A stretch of DNA of 64,000 nt from Siphonodentalium dalli (GCA_032622095.1 CP136069.1:39782194-39846193); one strand, 5' to 3'. Shown: positions 34,569-45,897, counted from the first letter of the stretch. Translations and numbers: made by a program. The notes: generated by a model from the letters alone, not told the origin.

Positions 34569-34969
34569 CCCTTTACCCAACAGAAGGGCCCTGTGCCAAT
34601 GCATTCTCTTATATATGCGAGTCGACCATAGGTCGCCTCGCATATATAAGAGAATGCATTGGCTTAACACATTAAAAATTATAAAATTGTTAAAGAATGT
34701 AAGAAAAAATGGTAAAAAGTGTTAAAAAAAGATTTTTTTTAGGCCAATGCATTCTCTTATATATGCGAGGCGACCTATGGTCGACTCGCATATATAAGAG
34801 AATGCTTTGGCACAGGGCTAACTGTAACTATCACAATGTGGTCAAGGAGCCGGTTCCAATGATATCCATATTTGTATGGTTCTATTGAGACAGACCGAAG
34901 ATATTATAGGCTGTTGAAGCTTTATTTGGCCGGTTTTGGCCGGTTTGTTGGGTAAAGGGTTAAATGTAA
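34569..34969. mobile_element. CCCTTTACCCAACA-type TTAA hairpin MITE, copy 2
   Basis: TTAA on both sides (34565-34568, 34970-34973). Hairpins at 34598-34665 and 34743-34813. Same sequence as 24877-25268 inverted, with few differences (for example gcattgg/gctttgg at 34804-34809). Confidence 0.92.
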
Positions 34970-35062
34970 GTATTGATGAAAGTAAACGACGAAAAATGGC
35001 TGTCCCCTCAGAAAATTTCTTTAGTCGGTGTGCCCAGTAAATGTATGACCACTTTTGCTTAC

Positions 35063-35127
35063 CTCGTGACTTCATCCCGATGAATCTGTTCTCAACTAGA
35101 TCCACTCTTCCAATGGCATGTCGACAA
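35063..35127 (-). CDS. ASS1: ASS1 exon (fifth in window)
   Basis: A 65-base minus-strand exon, acceptor cttacaatttcag, donor gtaagc (35062). It encodes RHAIGRVDLVENRFIGMKSR, the highly conserved argininosuccinate synthase signature (vertebrate GRIDIVENRFIGMKSRG). Phase 2 to phase 1. A 401-bp TTAA MITE begins 93 bp downstream of the donor. Confidence 0.97.
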
Positions 35128-35619
35128 CTGAAATTGTAAGGTTTGTCCCATATAGGGTATAACTGTGTTGTGTTTGGTGATATTGGTTAGTCCCGACATC
35201 TGGATGTACAAGCAGTTTGATTGGTTACAACACTACATTCAAATCACCATGTCACCCTTGACAGCAGGGTTGAAGAGACTGTGTGCACGAAACATCGGGG
35301 CACATGACCACATAAATATTGGGGAGTACTTGAATTACCTTTACATTGGCCATTTCAACCAATTGTGACATTGCTCTAGCATGCTGTATTTGACATCACC
35401 TGACGTCCGCATAGGTCATCCACTGAATTCTTCTTTATTGGTGTCATTTAATGTGAGGACCAATGATAACAACACAAAACTTGAGGTTGTTATCCCCAGC
35501 AGCATTGTGGGATACATGGAGAATTGATACCTGGATTTCCTTTTTATTGATTCTTAAAGATGCCCTGTCTGATTTAATACCCCTAATTTACTATTTCTTA
35601 GGATCCAGGGGTTAATAAT

Positions 35620-36140
35620 ATTTTATTTCAGTCGCGGAATCCACCCATCAAAGCTCAAGAGTTATTAGATTTAGAATTTTTAAATCTATTAATTTTATCC
35701 ACCTTGATTATTTGTCAGCCTAGCAAAAATTCTACTGGAAATGTATATGGACATACACAGACACCAAAACGAAAGTTTGGGAGGTCAAACAAGGTGACAG
35801 TTTACGGTGGCTTTGGCATAGCGGAAATGATTTTCTGAATAAAAGATGACAAAAATACCTATTCCCAATTCAGTATTCATGTTTTATTCATGATAATAGA
35901 CAAAGTTATAATATCATGCCAATCAAACATAAAAGAAGATGTTTGTTTACATTTGAGATGACACATGCTGGGGGATTCTAGTTCAAACCAGACATTACCA
36001 TATGTAGAAGTTGAGGTGTAAGAAATAAATCTATTTAAACACTTGAAATCTAATAACTCTATGGGTTGAAAGGTGGGTTCCTCAACTCAAATAAAATATG
36101 TTCACACCCAAAGGTGAAGAAATAGTAATGTGGGGATGTT
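35620..36140. mobile_element. Decayed relative of the 10.4-kb TTAA MITE
   Basis: ccacccatcaaagctca ... gttattagatttagaat and the inverted ctaataactctatgggttg ... gtgggttcctcaactcaaat correspond to the arms of 10369-10847; ends not resolved. Confidence 0.55.
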
Positions 36141-37380
36141 AAATTAGTCGGTGGTATACCATATAAATTTATATGACCTTCCACTTTCTTGGTGAAATTC
36201 TAAATACTGAATAGTGACCAATTTATCTGATTTCAATCATTCAAACAATGATCCAGAAAAAAATCCCAATGTAATTGATCATATAGTGCTGAAATAAATA
36301 TGAAAGTTGCCTAACTATTTTAAATTGAAACAGGGTTATTCTCAAATGGCGTTGCATGTCGAGACATATTTAGTCACACTGAAACAATTTAATTTATCCT
36401 TCAGCAACAGTTGCACACCAGTGATGAATTCTAGATTTAATTACCACTCATCAGTCACGGTCTTATCAAAATGTGGGAAAAAGCACATCGCGTTATGTGT
36501 ATTGAAACATATCACAAATCGTATCATTCACACAATGATTGATTCTTCAGAATGAATCGTTACACCCCTACTAGAAAGTTGATTAGTACATATTTTACCT
36601 TCAAAAGGATCGATGGCTGACATAGAAATAACCCTTTGATAAGTGAATACTAAGTGGTGGGAAGTTCCTTCAGCTGGATAGATTCATTTGTATGGATGTT
36701 CAGCTATTAATTATGTTCACTAGCTTGTTTGTTGATTTATTAGCTGAGTATTCCTGTAACAAGTCTGTAGTCTGCTTTATAACAAATCTGTTCGAAGCGC
36801 CGCACTGAACTCGGCTCTGTGTATAGGTAACGGGTGTATGTACGTGTGACATCGCACGTAATTTGTAATATATAGAGTCATTGAAATTTTCAAGCGAGAC
36901 CAATATTTCAAGAAAAAAAAATCACAAGTGGTTGTGCAAAAGTGTGAAATAAGCAATTTAGATTATTTAGGGCATTACTGTAGGTATATCAAAACTCTAC
37001 TCGCATCAGAAAACGATCTACGAGATTTATCAAGCATTGGGTATCTTGTATTTTAAAGATATGGTAAGCATTGGCGGTCGTTATTGCTATTAAAATTCAC
37101 ATCCGTAGCACATTCCTAACTGGTAGTCAGGAGTGTATTTTACTCAACACTTGCTCTATGGTGCTACATCATTTAACATTGAAGTCTACTCGCATCAGAA
37201 AACGATCTACAAGATTAATCAAGCATTCACCTTGCATTTGGTGTAAATAGGCATGTGCGTTCGTGACTACTAACACGATCCATCACAACGTTCTTTTGAT
37301 TAACATCATACCGGGGTGGTTCTCTATGCCTTGCATATTATCATATTATATAATTGGAATAAATGGACAAGAATGACTCA
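36140..37380. other. ASS1 intron; direct 45-bp repeat only
   Basis: ctactcgcatcagaaaacga + tctac(g/a)agatt occurs at 37001-37045 and 37183-37227. A solo end of the 14.6-kb palindromic MITE (gattatttagggcattactg) is at ~36961-36981. No gene besides ASS1. Confidence 0.55.
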
Positions 37381-37381
37381 C

Positions 37382-37466
37382 CCTAACTCATTAGCATACA
37401 GAAATAGCTCAACAGCATCAGTTTTAACTGTTCCATCCTCAAGATTCTCCAATTTAACAGGTACAC
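37382..37466 (-). CDS. ASS1: ASS1 exon (fourth in window)
   Basis: An 85-base minus-strand exon, acceptor gtcaatccag, donor gtgagt (37381). It encodes [20 protein letters not shown] then LFLYANEL, matching vertebrate GVPVKVTNVKDGT and LELFMYLNEVAG. Phase 1 to phase 2. The acceptor has a weak polypyrimidine tract. Confidence 0.93.
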
Positions 37467-38181
37467 CTGGATTGACCGAAAATAGCAGTTAAAAATAATA
37501 TATAAAAATATGCATTTTTCCTATTAGTTCAACAGGACATATTAAATTGGCACAATTCTGGAAGATCTCCAATAAGTACTTGACAATAATTCCGGCTATT
37601 TTTTAGTATGCATTATGACGTAAAAATTTCCAACTGTAAATTGGGAAAACCCTGCTTTACAAGTAACTGCAAACAATGTAACTTGAACTCTCTCTGTGTT
37701 CCATTTTGCAAAGCAACAATAAATAGGGATACACAAAGATATATGAAACATTTTAGCAACAAATTGCTAAGTTCATTTTCGGGTTATTTCTTCCGTGATG
37801 CCTTTTTTCAAAATGAGGGATTGATTCTACTGGTCTCTCATGATGGCACACATAGCAGAGTATCAAAGAGCCAGAATCTAGTCTATGAGTGTATTAGCAA
37901 ATATATCACGAGCGGCCTGATGGAAGTGTCAGTCTTTAACTGATGACAAGAGTTTGTTAATTTTTTCTACCATTTTGGACAATTATGCATTGCATTGTGT
38001 GTTTTACCCAATAGCCTTAGATCCTCAGAGTTGTACAATATTCAAACAGCTCAGTTGATGCTACAATTGCATTTCTCCAAGCTTTCAATGATATTATTCA
38101 TCAACAAAGGGACAAAGGCATAATATATGTTCACCGCTTTAAATCTTGCCACCTACTTCATACGAATCTTCCAAAATGTAC

Positions 38182-38303
38182 CTTTTTTGAACTCGACCAT
38201 AATCTTTTCTGCTTTATCTTGAGCCTTCTCAGGATCAACTGTCATCTGGTATATACCTTCCGGTGGATGGCAGTTAGGGTCTTCAAGAATTCCTGACTCA
38301 TAA
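38182..38303 (-). CDS. ASS1: ASS1 exon (third in window)
   Basis: A 122-base minus-strand exon after acceptor ttcgtttttag, before donor gtacat (38181). It completes the Ser of ISYESGILEDP, continues through HPPEGIYQMTVDPEKA, and ends MVEFKKG (vertebrate ISYEAGILENP, EIEFKKG). Phase 2 to phase 1. A 4.15-kb MULE begins 46 bp upstream of the acceptor (see 38351-42503). Confidence 0.95.
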
Positions 38304-39880
38304 CTAAAAACGAAATGATTTGAAGATAAATAAGTAACCTTATTACAGGGGTATGCGGCTGATACGGACCCTGGCTTTTACGGACCCTGGCTCTTACGGA
38401 CCCTGGCTGATACGGACCACCGGCTGATACGGACCCTGGCTCATACGGACCCGGGCTCATACGGACCTCAATTAAAATATGCAATTTTCAAACTTATATT
38501 TATGAATTATAATTTAATATATAATTGTTATTGCCTTTTCATACATATACATGGATCTATATTGATTAAGAATTTCGGTGATGTTCTGGCTTGAAAAAAC
38601 ATTTATTGAATCGTGTTCATGCCTGATCGGTAATCTCTTTACCATTGTATAAACACGCGTGTGTGATCCCTTTATATCGTTGTATAAACAGACACGCGGT
38701 GATGAATGATCAGTGAATGGTGATCAGGATGAGTCCACTGAGTTTGATTTGTTATGAAAACATGTTAGTAAAAACACAACTGGTATATATCCAACTGATT
38801 TATTGTTGACTGGCATAATTCTTTTTTAATTCCACAATGTCTAACTGTGCTTCGTGTGGAGATACCATTCGGCTTCGTCAGGAGGTTATTGGCTGCATTG
38901 AACCTGAATGTTCCAGTTTGACACATCGGGTTTGTGACACAGGTGAGTTATAAAACAATTATCGTTAATTCTCGTTCACTACAGTGGTTCATTACCCGAA
39001 AGTCATACTCGTTTATTTCTATGTGATTATAAATTGACATTTTTGTAATTTCATTTATAATTCTTTTTAGGAATAAGCCGAGATGAATACCGTCAAGCCA
39101 AATGCCTTTGTACACCGGTTGAATTCAGCTGCCAATATTGCCGCTCACCGACTCAACCAGACCTCAATTGTTCCACCATCCATGCATCGACCGATACCAC
39201 ACGACAGACGTCACCGGGTCCACTTGAGAGCACAAGAGCATCCATAGCTTCAGCCTTTCTGCTCGAAGAAGCGGTAACCATCAACAGGGGTGAATTCAAC
39301 AAGAGTACGATCCTGCAGCCAGTGCAACAGCCGTCTCTTTCGACGTTACACGAGAAGAGAGATCCATGGTAGATGAGCGACAAGAAGATTCCATCGACGA
39401 TGAAACTTAACAGCGTGACGATCTTGAGGACATTAAGGCTGCGTCGACGTTTCAGGTAATCGACAATGGTTCTCACGTTCATTCGGCTAAACCAGGAGTC
39501 GACGTGAAGATGGTTGCCGATATCAAAGAGTCAGCACGACAGGATCTCTTTGAGACAGCAACTACGACAGTTAGAAATGTAGCCCGAAATTACAATGACG
39601 CATCGCTACCAGAAGCATCCCGACCCACACAGGCTACCCTCACCCGCATATGTCGCCGTGCCCGGGCATCAGCCAGACCCGATGATCCACAAGACCTTTC
39701 TTTCGAGATCGACGAATCCTATATGTCATCATTACCAGAGAAGGAGTTCTTACGAAAAGAGGTGCGAGTTGGCGATCAATGACACCTGGTGTTTGCGTCA
39801 CAGAAGCAGCTTCAACTTCTAGCCCAAACAAAAACATGATACATGGACGGAACCTTCAAGATCATCAAAAAGCCATTCAC

Positions 39881-41198
39881 TAGTGCTGGGACGGTTGTCC
39901 GGATATCCGGTTACGGTTCGGTTTCGCGTGTCAACCGGTTGGAGGAGGCCACAACCGGATAACCGTACTATTGATAACGATCGTACTATCATCGTAGTAC
40001 TCCGTGTAAATGTTGCCGAAATCATTTACGGAAGTTTAAGTAACAAGAGTAAGTAATAAGAAGCCGCTTATAAGCGATTTTGACAGTTGATTGTGTATTC
40101 GTATATCCCACAACATATGCCCATTTGATCACCGGCGGCTTTTCTAGACATGAAACCAACAACTACGCTTTGTCAGTCTGTGAATCACTTGCTACACATT
40201 CAATGCCGATTTCCTTTGGCGGCATTACATGACGTTCCGGCTGCATGCGCACTGCGGCATACATCAAAGCAATCAAGTCTACACTTTTACTACGTCATCA
40301 ATAGTATGTCTGTTTTCTTGAAACTGTCCCCCCCCTTGTCATTATCATTAGTTTGTCTAAAAGCGATGGCAGAAGACCTACAAAAACGGAAATCGAACGT
40401 TTGGGGACATTTAGTCCTAACTGAAGATGACGAAAAAAAAAGAAGAAGAAATGGGCGGTATGCAAGGCCTGCCCGCTGCCGAACGCGATTCGTTTATTCT
40501 GGATCAACATCCAATATGAAGTCGCACACCCTGGCACATCCAGAAAAAAACACATAGGCCTACTGGGAGTGGGAACTCAGAGTATATCTAGTGATGTATT
40601 CGATAACCTTATTTCCTAAACACTGGCTGGGGCTTGTGTAATGAATCACGACGAATTAATTTTGTTTGAATTTGTTTATTAATTAATTGAAGTAAAATCG
40701 TGTAGCCACTGTGATTAATACATACCTGCATATATCCAAAGATACCAAACACTAGTAAACATTACTAAACAACAGTATACCTACCTTCAGTACCTTGTAG
40801 TACTAATCGTGCCCGGGATATACACGAGGAAGGAACTATATTTCGTCGCTGAAGGTTTTGCAAGCAAGCGTTGTTTATGCGGTGCGGAGCTCCCGTAAAC
40901 ATCAATATACTAGCACACTACTAATATATATTATAGTTTGTTTGGGCTCAAAACTGAATTAATTTATACACATTTACCACTATTTAATCGCCGAAATGGG
41001 ACCGCATTGTACGACCAAGACATCGTTTGTGATCGCATGTATATCAACGTTTCCGGGACGCGTAATAAACACTTGTTTTGCCGATTGAGTGATCAGTGTA
41101 TTCAATCTTAGGGTAATGCTTGTCGCAGTTAACCGGTTATGATTAGGTTAATGTCCGTGGTTAACCGGTTAGGAAAAAACCCAACCGTCCCAGCACTA
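39881..41198 (+). mobile_element. hAT element inserted in the MULE transposase, perfect 8-bp TSD
   Basis: Ends TAGTGCTGGGACGGTTG and CAACCGTCCCAGCACTA, with duplications CCATTCAC at 39873-39880 and 41199-41206. Excising the element with one duplication rejoins the MULE reading KKPFT|QLFSIHG. Subterminal ccggtta/taaccgg motifs. 1318 bp, with a remnant BED finger gene inside. Confidence 0.95.
40366..40557 (+). pseudogene. BED zinc-finger N-terminus of a hAT transposase, degenerate
   Basis: 63 codons from ATG with SNVWGHLVL near the start and RFVYSGSTSNMKSHTLAHPE at the end, the aromatic and His-x5-His parts of a BED finger as in ZBED/hAT transposases. The CxxC (CKAC) is readable only in an adjacent frame after an A-rich tract, so the finger is frame-shifted. 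The catalytic hAT domain is absent; the element is an internally deleted derivative. Confidence 0.75.
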
Positions 41199-42639
41199 CC
41201 ATTCACCCAGCTGTTCTCCATCCATGGTTTCGTCAGATCAGGTGATGATCTGAAGCAGCTTCCTCTATGCTTCTGTCTCATGTCAAGAAGACAAAAGAAA
41301 GACTAAAAAAAGGTAGGCACCATATTTAATTATATATAATTTTATATAAATATATTTAAAAACAGATATCATGCAGTTTAAATCGTCCAATTAATCAACA
41401 ACATATAAATAACAAAAATAGTAATAAATTAACTTATTAAAAAACAAATATATACAAATATTGATGACAATAATATATTGGTTATATGTTTCTTAAACTG
41501 TAAATATTTGTGTTGCAGGTCCTGTCAGCCATCATCAGCCTTATGTTGGATGACATCGCAGTGGAGTCTTTTGTCGTCGACTTCGAATCAGGCATGTGGG
41601 GAGCTCTGAGGGTGTTCGTCTGTCCTGAAATCCATGGTTGTTCGTTCCACTTCGGTTAGGCGCTTTGGAGAAATGTTCAGGAGAAAGGTTTACAGCCAGT
41701 ATATAACAAGAGAGACCGTGTGTACAAGCTTCTTTGACAGGTCTTCGCTCTACCATTCCTACATGCGAGTGACATACCGACAGCCTTCACCAAGCTCGAA
41801 AAGAAGAACACCAAACACATCCAGGATCCGGCGACCAGCACCAAGGTTTCACAGGACCTAGGAGCATTTATGGCCTATGTGCGATCGACGTGGATGGATT
41901 CGAACGTCTGGCCAATTGATACGTGGGCAGTTTTCGGCAGAAGTATCCGCACGAACAACGACTGCGAAGGATGGGACCATCGACTCAACCATGTGGGAAA
42001 AAGGGAAATCTGCCATTCTAAGTCCTAGTCGCCCTACTCAATGAAGAGGCAGCTGCTACGCCAACCAACGTTAGGATGGTTTCTGAAGGGAAGATGCGCA
42101 GATGACAGGAGAGGAAAACGAGGGAGACGACCGGAAAGTTGATGCCCTTGTGGATAGACTACTCGTCAATGAGGATTACTGCCAGCAGACTATTGAAAGA
42201 ACCTGCCAAGCTGTACGCCCCAGTGTAAATAATGTTCGTCTGATGTAACGTTGTTCCATTTTTGTTGTGTCTCATTATATCATCATATTTTTGTTATTTC
42301 AGTATGTATGTTGTCAGTATTTTAATTCATTTAAATAAAAATAAAAAATAAAATTGTATATTTTAATTGAGGTCCGTATGAGCCAGGGTCCGTATAAGCC
42401 AAGGGCCCGTATAAGCCAGGGTCCATATCAGCCGGAGGTCCATATGAGCCAGGGTCCGTATCAGCCAGGGCGCGTATCAGCCAGGGTCCGTATCAGCTGG
42501 CATTCATTACAGGACTTGTCATATAATCAGCATTCAGCATATTCCGATTACTACACATTAACATCTTCACTGCTATGACGTCCGTAACTATTACAGATAT
42601 AAAAGTGCATGTGCTATATGGTCTGCAGTACCTACAGAC

Positions 42640-43989
42640 TAGAGCTGAAACGGTTAGACGGTTAACCGGTTAGCATCCGGTTAGCGACGTAACCGGTTAG
42701 AAAAATATGAACCGGACGTAACCGCATCCCGTTGTCAGTTGAATGTGAACGTGAATAATCCTCAAAATATTAGGTTAAATGATGCAAAACTAATACTAAA
42801 TCCTGTGTCACCGATAGTAGAGTGCAATGCAAGCATTAATTGGTACACGCGGTAGTATCAGATACTTAGTAGCAATTCTCGAACTGTCTGGAAGTGTCGG
42901 CGACCTTCAATCAATTCCGACCCTTTGAAGTTTTCTTCCGACAAAAGCATGTGTGCAGTCACTATGTATCAAGTCTGAATGCACACAAGGAAATGACAAC
43001 GTAAAAGTGGCGTTGTGTGGCAATGCGTGCTTTCGTAACTTAATAGTTAATACTGCACGAAGCAACATGGATTCAAATTGGAGTCACACCACGACATACT
43101 ATATATAAAACTGTTTTACAGTGGGGTTTATAAAAACTATGTAAGTCGACAAAGTTTGAAGATTGAGATCAGCAGCACAATGTCTTCACTCTTCCCGTTC
43201 TTCCTCCCTGTTGTGATTTAATATGATCAATTCAATTGAGTGACCCAACAGACATCGTAGTTGAAGCAACCCAAAACTTCTTCAATAATCTTCCCTTTTA
43301 TCAAGGAAATTGATGCTCCATGCTACTCTGTAAGTGGTTGTGTCTGTGGGACTAATTAACACTCAATTTGGCAGTAATTGCTATATGTTAAGTGATTGCA
43401 TACTAAAACCGAAACTGAAACGTAAATTATATAACCTCCCAACACTAGTGTCCGCTATCATGATACCGACGAATAGCTCGAATACTGAATAGGACTGCGA
43501 GTCTGACCTAACTGACCTTCCTTTTTGTTCTCTACATGTAGTTATTACTTTCTTGTCTTTATATATAATGCATTGAAGGATATACCAATGATGATAATGA
43601 TATATTACAGATATTTAATATATAGTTTTGTTACTCGTTTTACCAATACCCATACTATTTTACTCGTTTTACAAATGCCCAAACATATGCTGATCACGGC
43701 AAATAAGCGATCTCCCCTGCCATTCACAAATTTCACTTGCTCATTCCCCATCACGAGAGCCAGCAAAAGAACAGTTAATGCGTGTTTTTGAATATCGTTA
43801 AATGCCGTGAATAATAAGGTCTTTATTTCAGCTACTACTTCTCACCTAGGTTTGTCCCTGGAGCATGGCATAATGTCGACATAATTAGTGTGAGAGAAGT
43901 CCGCTAGAAATTTAGCGGTTAACCGGTTGAAATCCGGTTAACCCCGATGGTTAACCGGTTAGAAGAATGGGTCAACCGTTTCAGCTCTA
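42640..43989. mobile_element. hAT element, 1350 bp, perfect 8-bp TSD
   Basis: Ends TAGAGCTGAAACGGTTAGAC and CAACCGTTTCAGCTCTA; duplications CTACAGAC at 42632-42639 and 43990-43997. Both ends carry dense gttaaccggtta motifs. No transposase recognised. Inserted 136 bp from the MULE right end. Confidence 0.92.
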
Positions 43990-44895
43990 CTACAGACCTA
44001 ATTCAACGCACTAATAGGTGGCCATAATCCATCATTGGGAACTCAGAAATTAGTGCAACTAGACAAGTGTATTTCCAAGTTTCTAACAATATATGATGTT
44101 CAATGATTGTGTGTAATAGGCTTTACAACAAAGTCAGTTGTATGGTTTTCGCAAAATTTCCATTATATTTTTTCACTGCAAAATGTCAAGAACATCAACG
44201 ACCCAGCACACGAGGTCATGACATCATTCAGCAGTGAAGAGGTTAACATCCAGTTGATGGTGAATGTCTATTATCGTTTCATCACTAGTTTTAACCGAAG
44301 CTATACATACGGTGCATGGCTTTGATTCCATCGGCATAAATTTTTGCGGTTTCTTATAAAAGGCCATTTCGTGTGGACCTGAAATCATGGATCGGATATC
44401 ATATTTATTTACATCAACATGTCCAACAATAGCAGGTTTAAGACATCTTTGAGTTGTCGCTATTGAGAAATTTGACCTCTAGGTATTTCATTGCTGAAAG
44501 GGCATCACTTCAGGCTTAATTTCATATGCAGGCGAGGTATAGTTATTTATTGTTTTATGTAACCTGCTCGTGGTGAAAATGTTAGCCTTTCACATGATCA
44601 GTTCATTGGCCACTGCTTATACAAACTAATAGAGAAGGGATCAGATGATGTACTATATAAACAATAATGAATAGACCACTGACATAATGATTGATACTAG
44701 TACAGGATAATTTGGACAAATGGGTGGTCTTCCACGTTTTGGAGGTTTTCAATATGGCAATCTGGGATTTTCACAGACAATCCGTTAAACTTAACAGCGG
44801 TGATACCAACTCAGAGTAAATTATTTCGTTGGATGTTGATTCGTGGTTGGGCCAAATCATTAAATCAACAAATACTAAACCGGATTTTACAGTAC

Positions 44896-44966
44896 CTGAT
44901 ATGCATCATGTTGGCATCAATACTCCATGGATCCTTCTTAGTAACCGGCAGTGGGATGCCTTTAGC
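44896..44966 (-). CDS. ASS1: ASS1 exon (second in window)
   Basis: A 71-base minus-strand exon between acceptor attcctacag (44967-44968) and donor gtactg (44895). It enters in phase 0 and leaves in phase 2. It encodes AKGIPLPVTKKDPWSIDANM then MHI (vertebrate [22 protein letters not shown]), part of the synthetase active-site region. The remnant of a TTAA-type MITE starts about 25 bp from the acceptor. The intron to the next exon is about 6.6 kb and holds a MULE and two hAT elements. Confidence 0.95.
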
Positions 44967-44989
44967 CTGTAGGAATATATTAAAATTTA

Positions 44990-45150
44990 TATATTGAATG
45001 GATTCTCCCAGTCAGTGTACATCGGAATGGTCAATTATTGATTTGGAGGGATGTTAAGGTGATAAAAGGAGGTGACAGATAATGAGGGAAATGTTTAGAT
45101 AATAAGTTCTGGTCATTTGTTGAACTTATTACGTTATTATCTGTTAAATG
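44990..45150. mobile_element. CCCTTTCTATAC-type MITE, truncated
   Basis: Left part matches the family (tgaatggattctcccagtca, ggaatggtcaattatt, gataataagttc, gttgaacttatta); the right end is missing. Begins ~25 bp from the acceptor of the ASS1 exon at 44896-44966. Confidence 0.65.
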
Positions 45151-45248
45151 ACGTTATGGTGTCGTGTGCTGGGCTGTTTACGTTATTGCCATTTTCCAGC
45201 GGGAAAATAAAACGGCAAAATCACAAGAACCATAAAGTGACTCAGTTG

Positions 45249-45409
45249 AAAGGCTTCCATGACTGGAGCTTCTTGAAATTTTGGGAAAAACCCTGTGCCA
45301 ATGCATTCTCTTATATATGCGCCTCCTTATGGGAGACTCGCATATATAAGAGAATGCACTGGCACAGGATCTTTAATGCTGCACCAGTTTAGCTCCTGCC
45401 ATGAAAGGG
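45249..45409. mobile_element. CCCTTTCATGAC-type hairpin MITE, single hairpin
   Basis: Left aggcttccatgactggagct (TTAACCC decayed); one hairpin (45297-45364, a few bases lost on one arm); right ctcctgccatgaaagggTTAA (45410-45413). Confidence 0.75.
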
Positions 45410-45736
45410 TTAACTAAGCATGACTTATCATCAGTTGACACATACTGGAATTATTTGACAACTACCCAAATTATAATCACAGTATGAGTTTCAATTCAAT
45501 TCCAGTTTTCTGTTTCAACTTTTGACATACTCCAATTTGAGGCATATTAACTGATAACAATTATTAAAATTAGAAAATATGGTGTAAATCGCAATTTTGG
45601 TAGACTTGAAGGTAAACCAGTTTAACCTTTGGACTACCATTTCATTATTTGAGATTGTAAAACCCAATGTCAATGTACCAGAATGACACAATTTTGATGA
45701 TCTTTGCAGGAATTTTAAGACAGGATGAATACATAC

Positions 45737-45811
45737 TGCAGCATATTCAAATAGATCGTCTCGGCCTTTGAATCGATTGTAGAATTCTGGCATCTTCCAT
45801 GGAGCAACGAC
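45737..45811 (-). CDS. ASS1: ASS1 exon (most N-terminal found in window)
   Basis: Exon of argininosuccinate synthase, which condenses citrulline and aspartate with ATP to argininosuccinate, AMP and PPi; it is a cytosolic homotetramer in the arginine/urea and citrulline-NO cycles. On the minus strand the exon follows acceptor taacaacag and ends at donor gtatgt (45736). It has 25 codons, phase 0 at both ends, encoding [20 protein letters not shown] then FEYAA (vertebrate [25 protein letters not shown]). The preceding ~140 residues of the family, with the SGGLDTS ATP-binding loop, were not found between here and 64000. The ten exons in the window total 807 nt (268 residues plus stop) with continuous phases and no inactivating change. 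Confidence 0.95.
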
Positions 45812-45897
45812 CTGTTGTTAGAAATTAAAGAAGTAATGTTTGCTAACAAAAAAATAACTTTTGCACTAATACAAATTACGACTTCATTTCCGTCATG

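Larger units (their letters stand above)
38837..42029 (+). pseudogene. Degenerate MULE transposase
   Basis: The start ATG opens MSNCASCGDTIRLRQEVIGC with CxxC pairs and THRVCDTG|ISRDEY across an intron (donor 38943, acceptor ends 39070), a PHD/FLYWCH-type zinc finger common at MULE N-termini. A stop follows near 39371. Later pieces: VADIKESARQDLFETATTTV (39514 on), YMDGTFKIIKKPFT (39840) broken by the hAT, then FTQLFSIHGF, an intron (41312-41519), SFVVDFESGMWGALRVF, HGCSFHF and NNDCEGWDHRLNHVGKRE. The D (DGTF), D (DFE) and E (CEGW) positions of the catalytic triad are visible. At least three in-frame stops and the hAT insertion make it inactive. Confidence 0.88.
38351..42503 (+). mobile_element. 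MULE (Mutator-like) DNA transposon, 4.15 kb with nested hAT
   Basis: Terminal inverted repeats of ~140 bp consist mostly of 16-bp tandem units (GGCTGATACGGACCCT; seven at 38358-38468, eight inverted at 42370-42498) followed by an inverted acctcaattaaaatat segment. Target duplication TTATTACAGG (38341-38350) / TCATTACAGG (42504-42513) matches at 9 of 10, the usual MULE length. It contains a decayed transposase gene and a 1318-bp hAT. Located in an ASS1 intron, 46 bp from an exon. Confidence 0.88.

Noticed and set aside
39153-39482. 109-codon minus-strand frame
   Set aside because: Antisense shadow of the MULE transposase N-terminal region.
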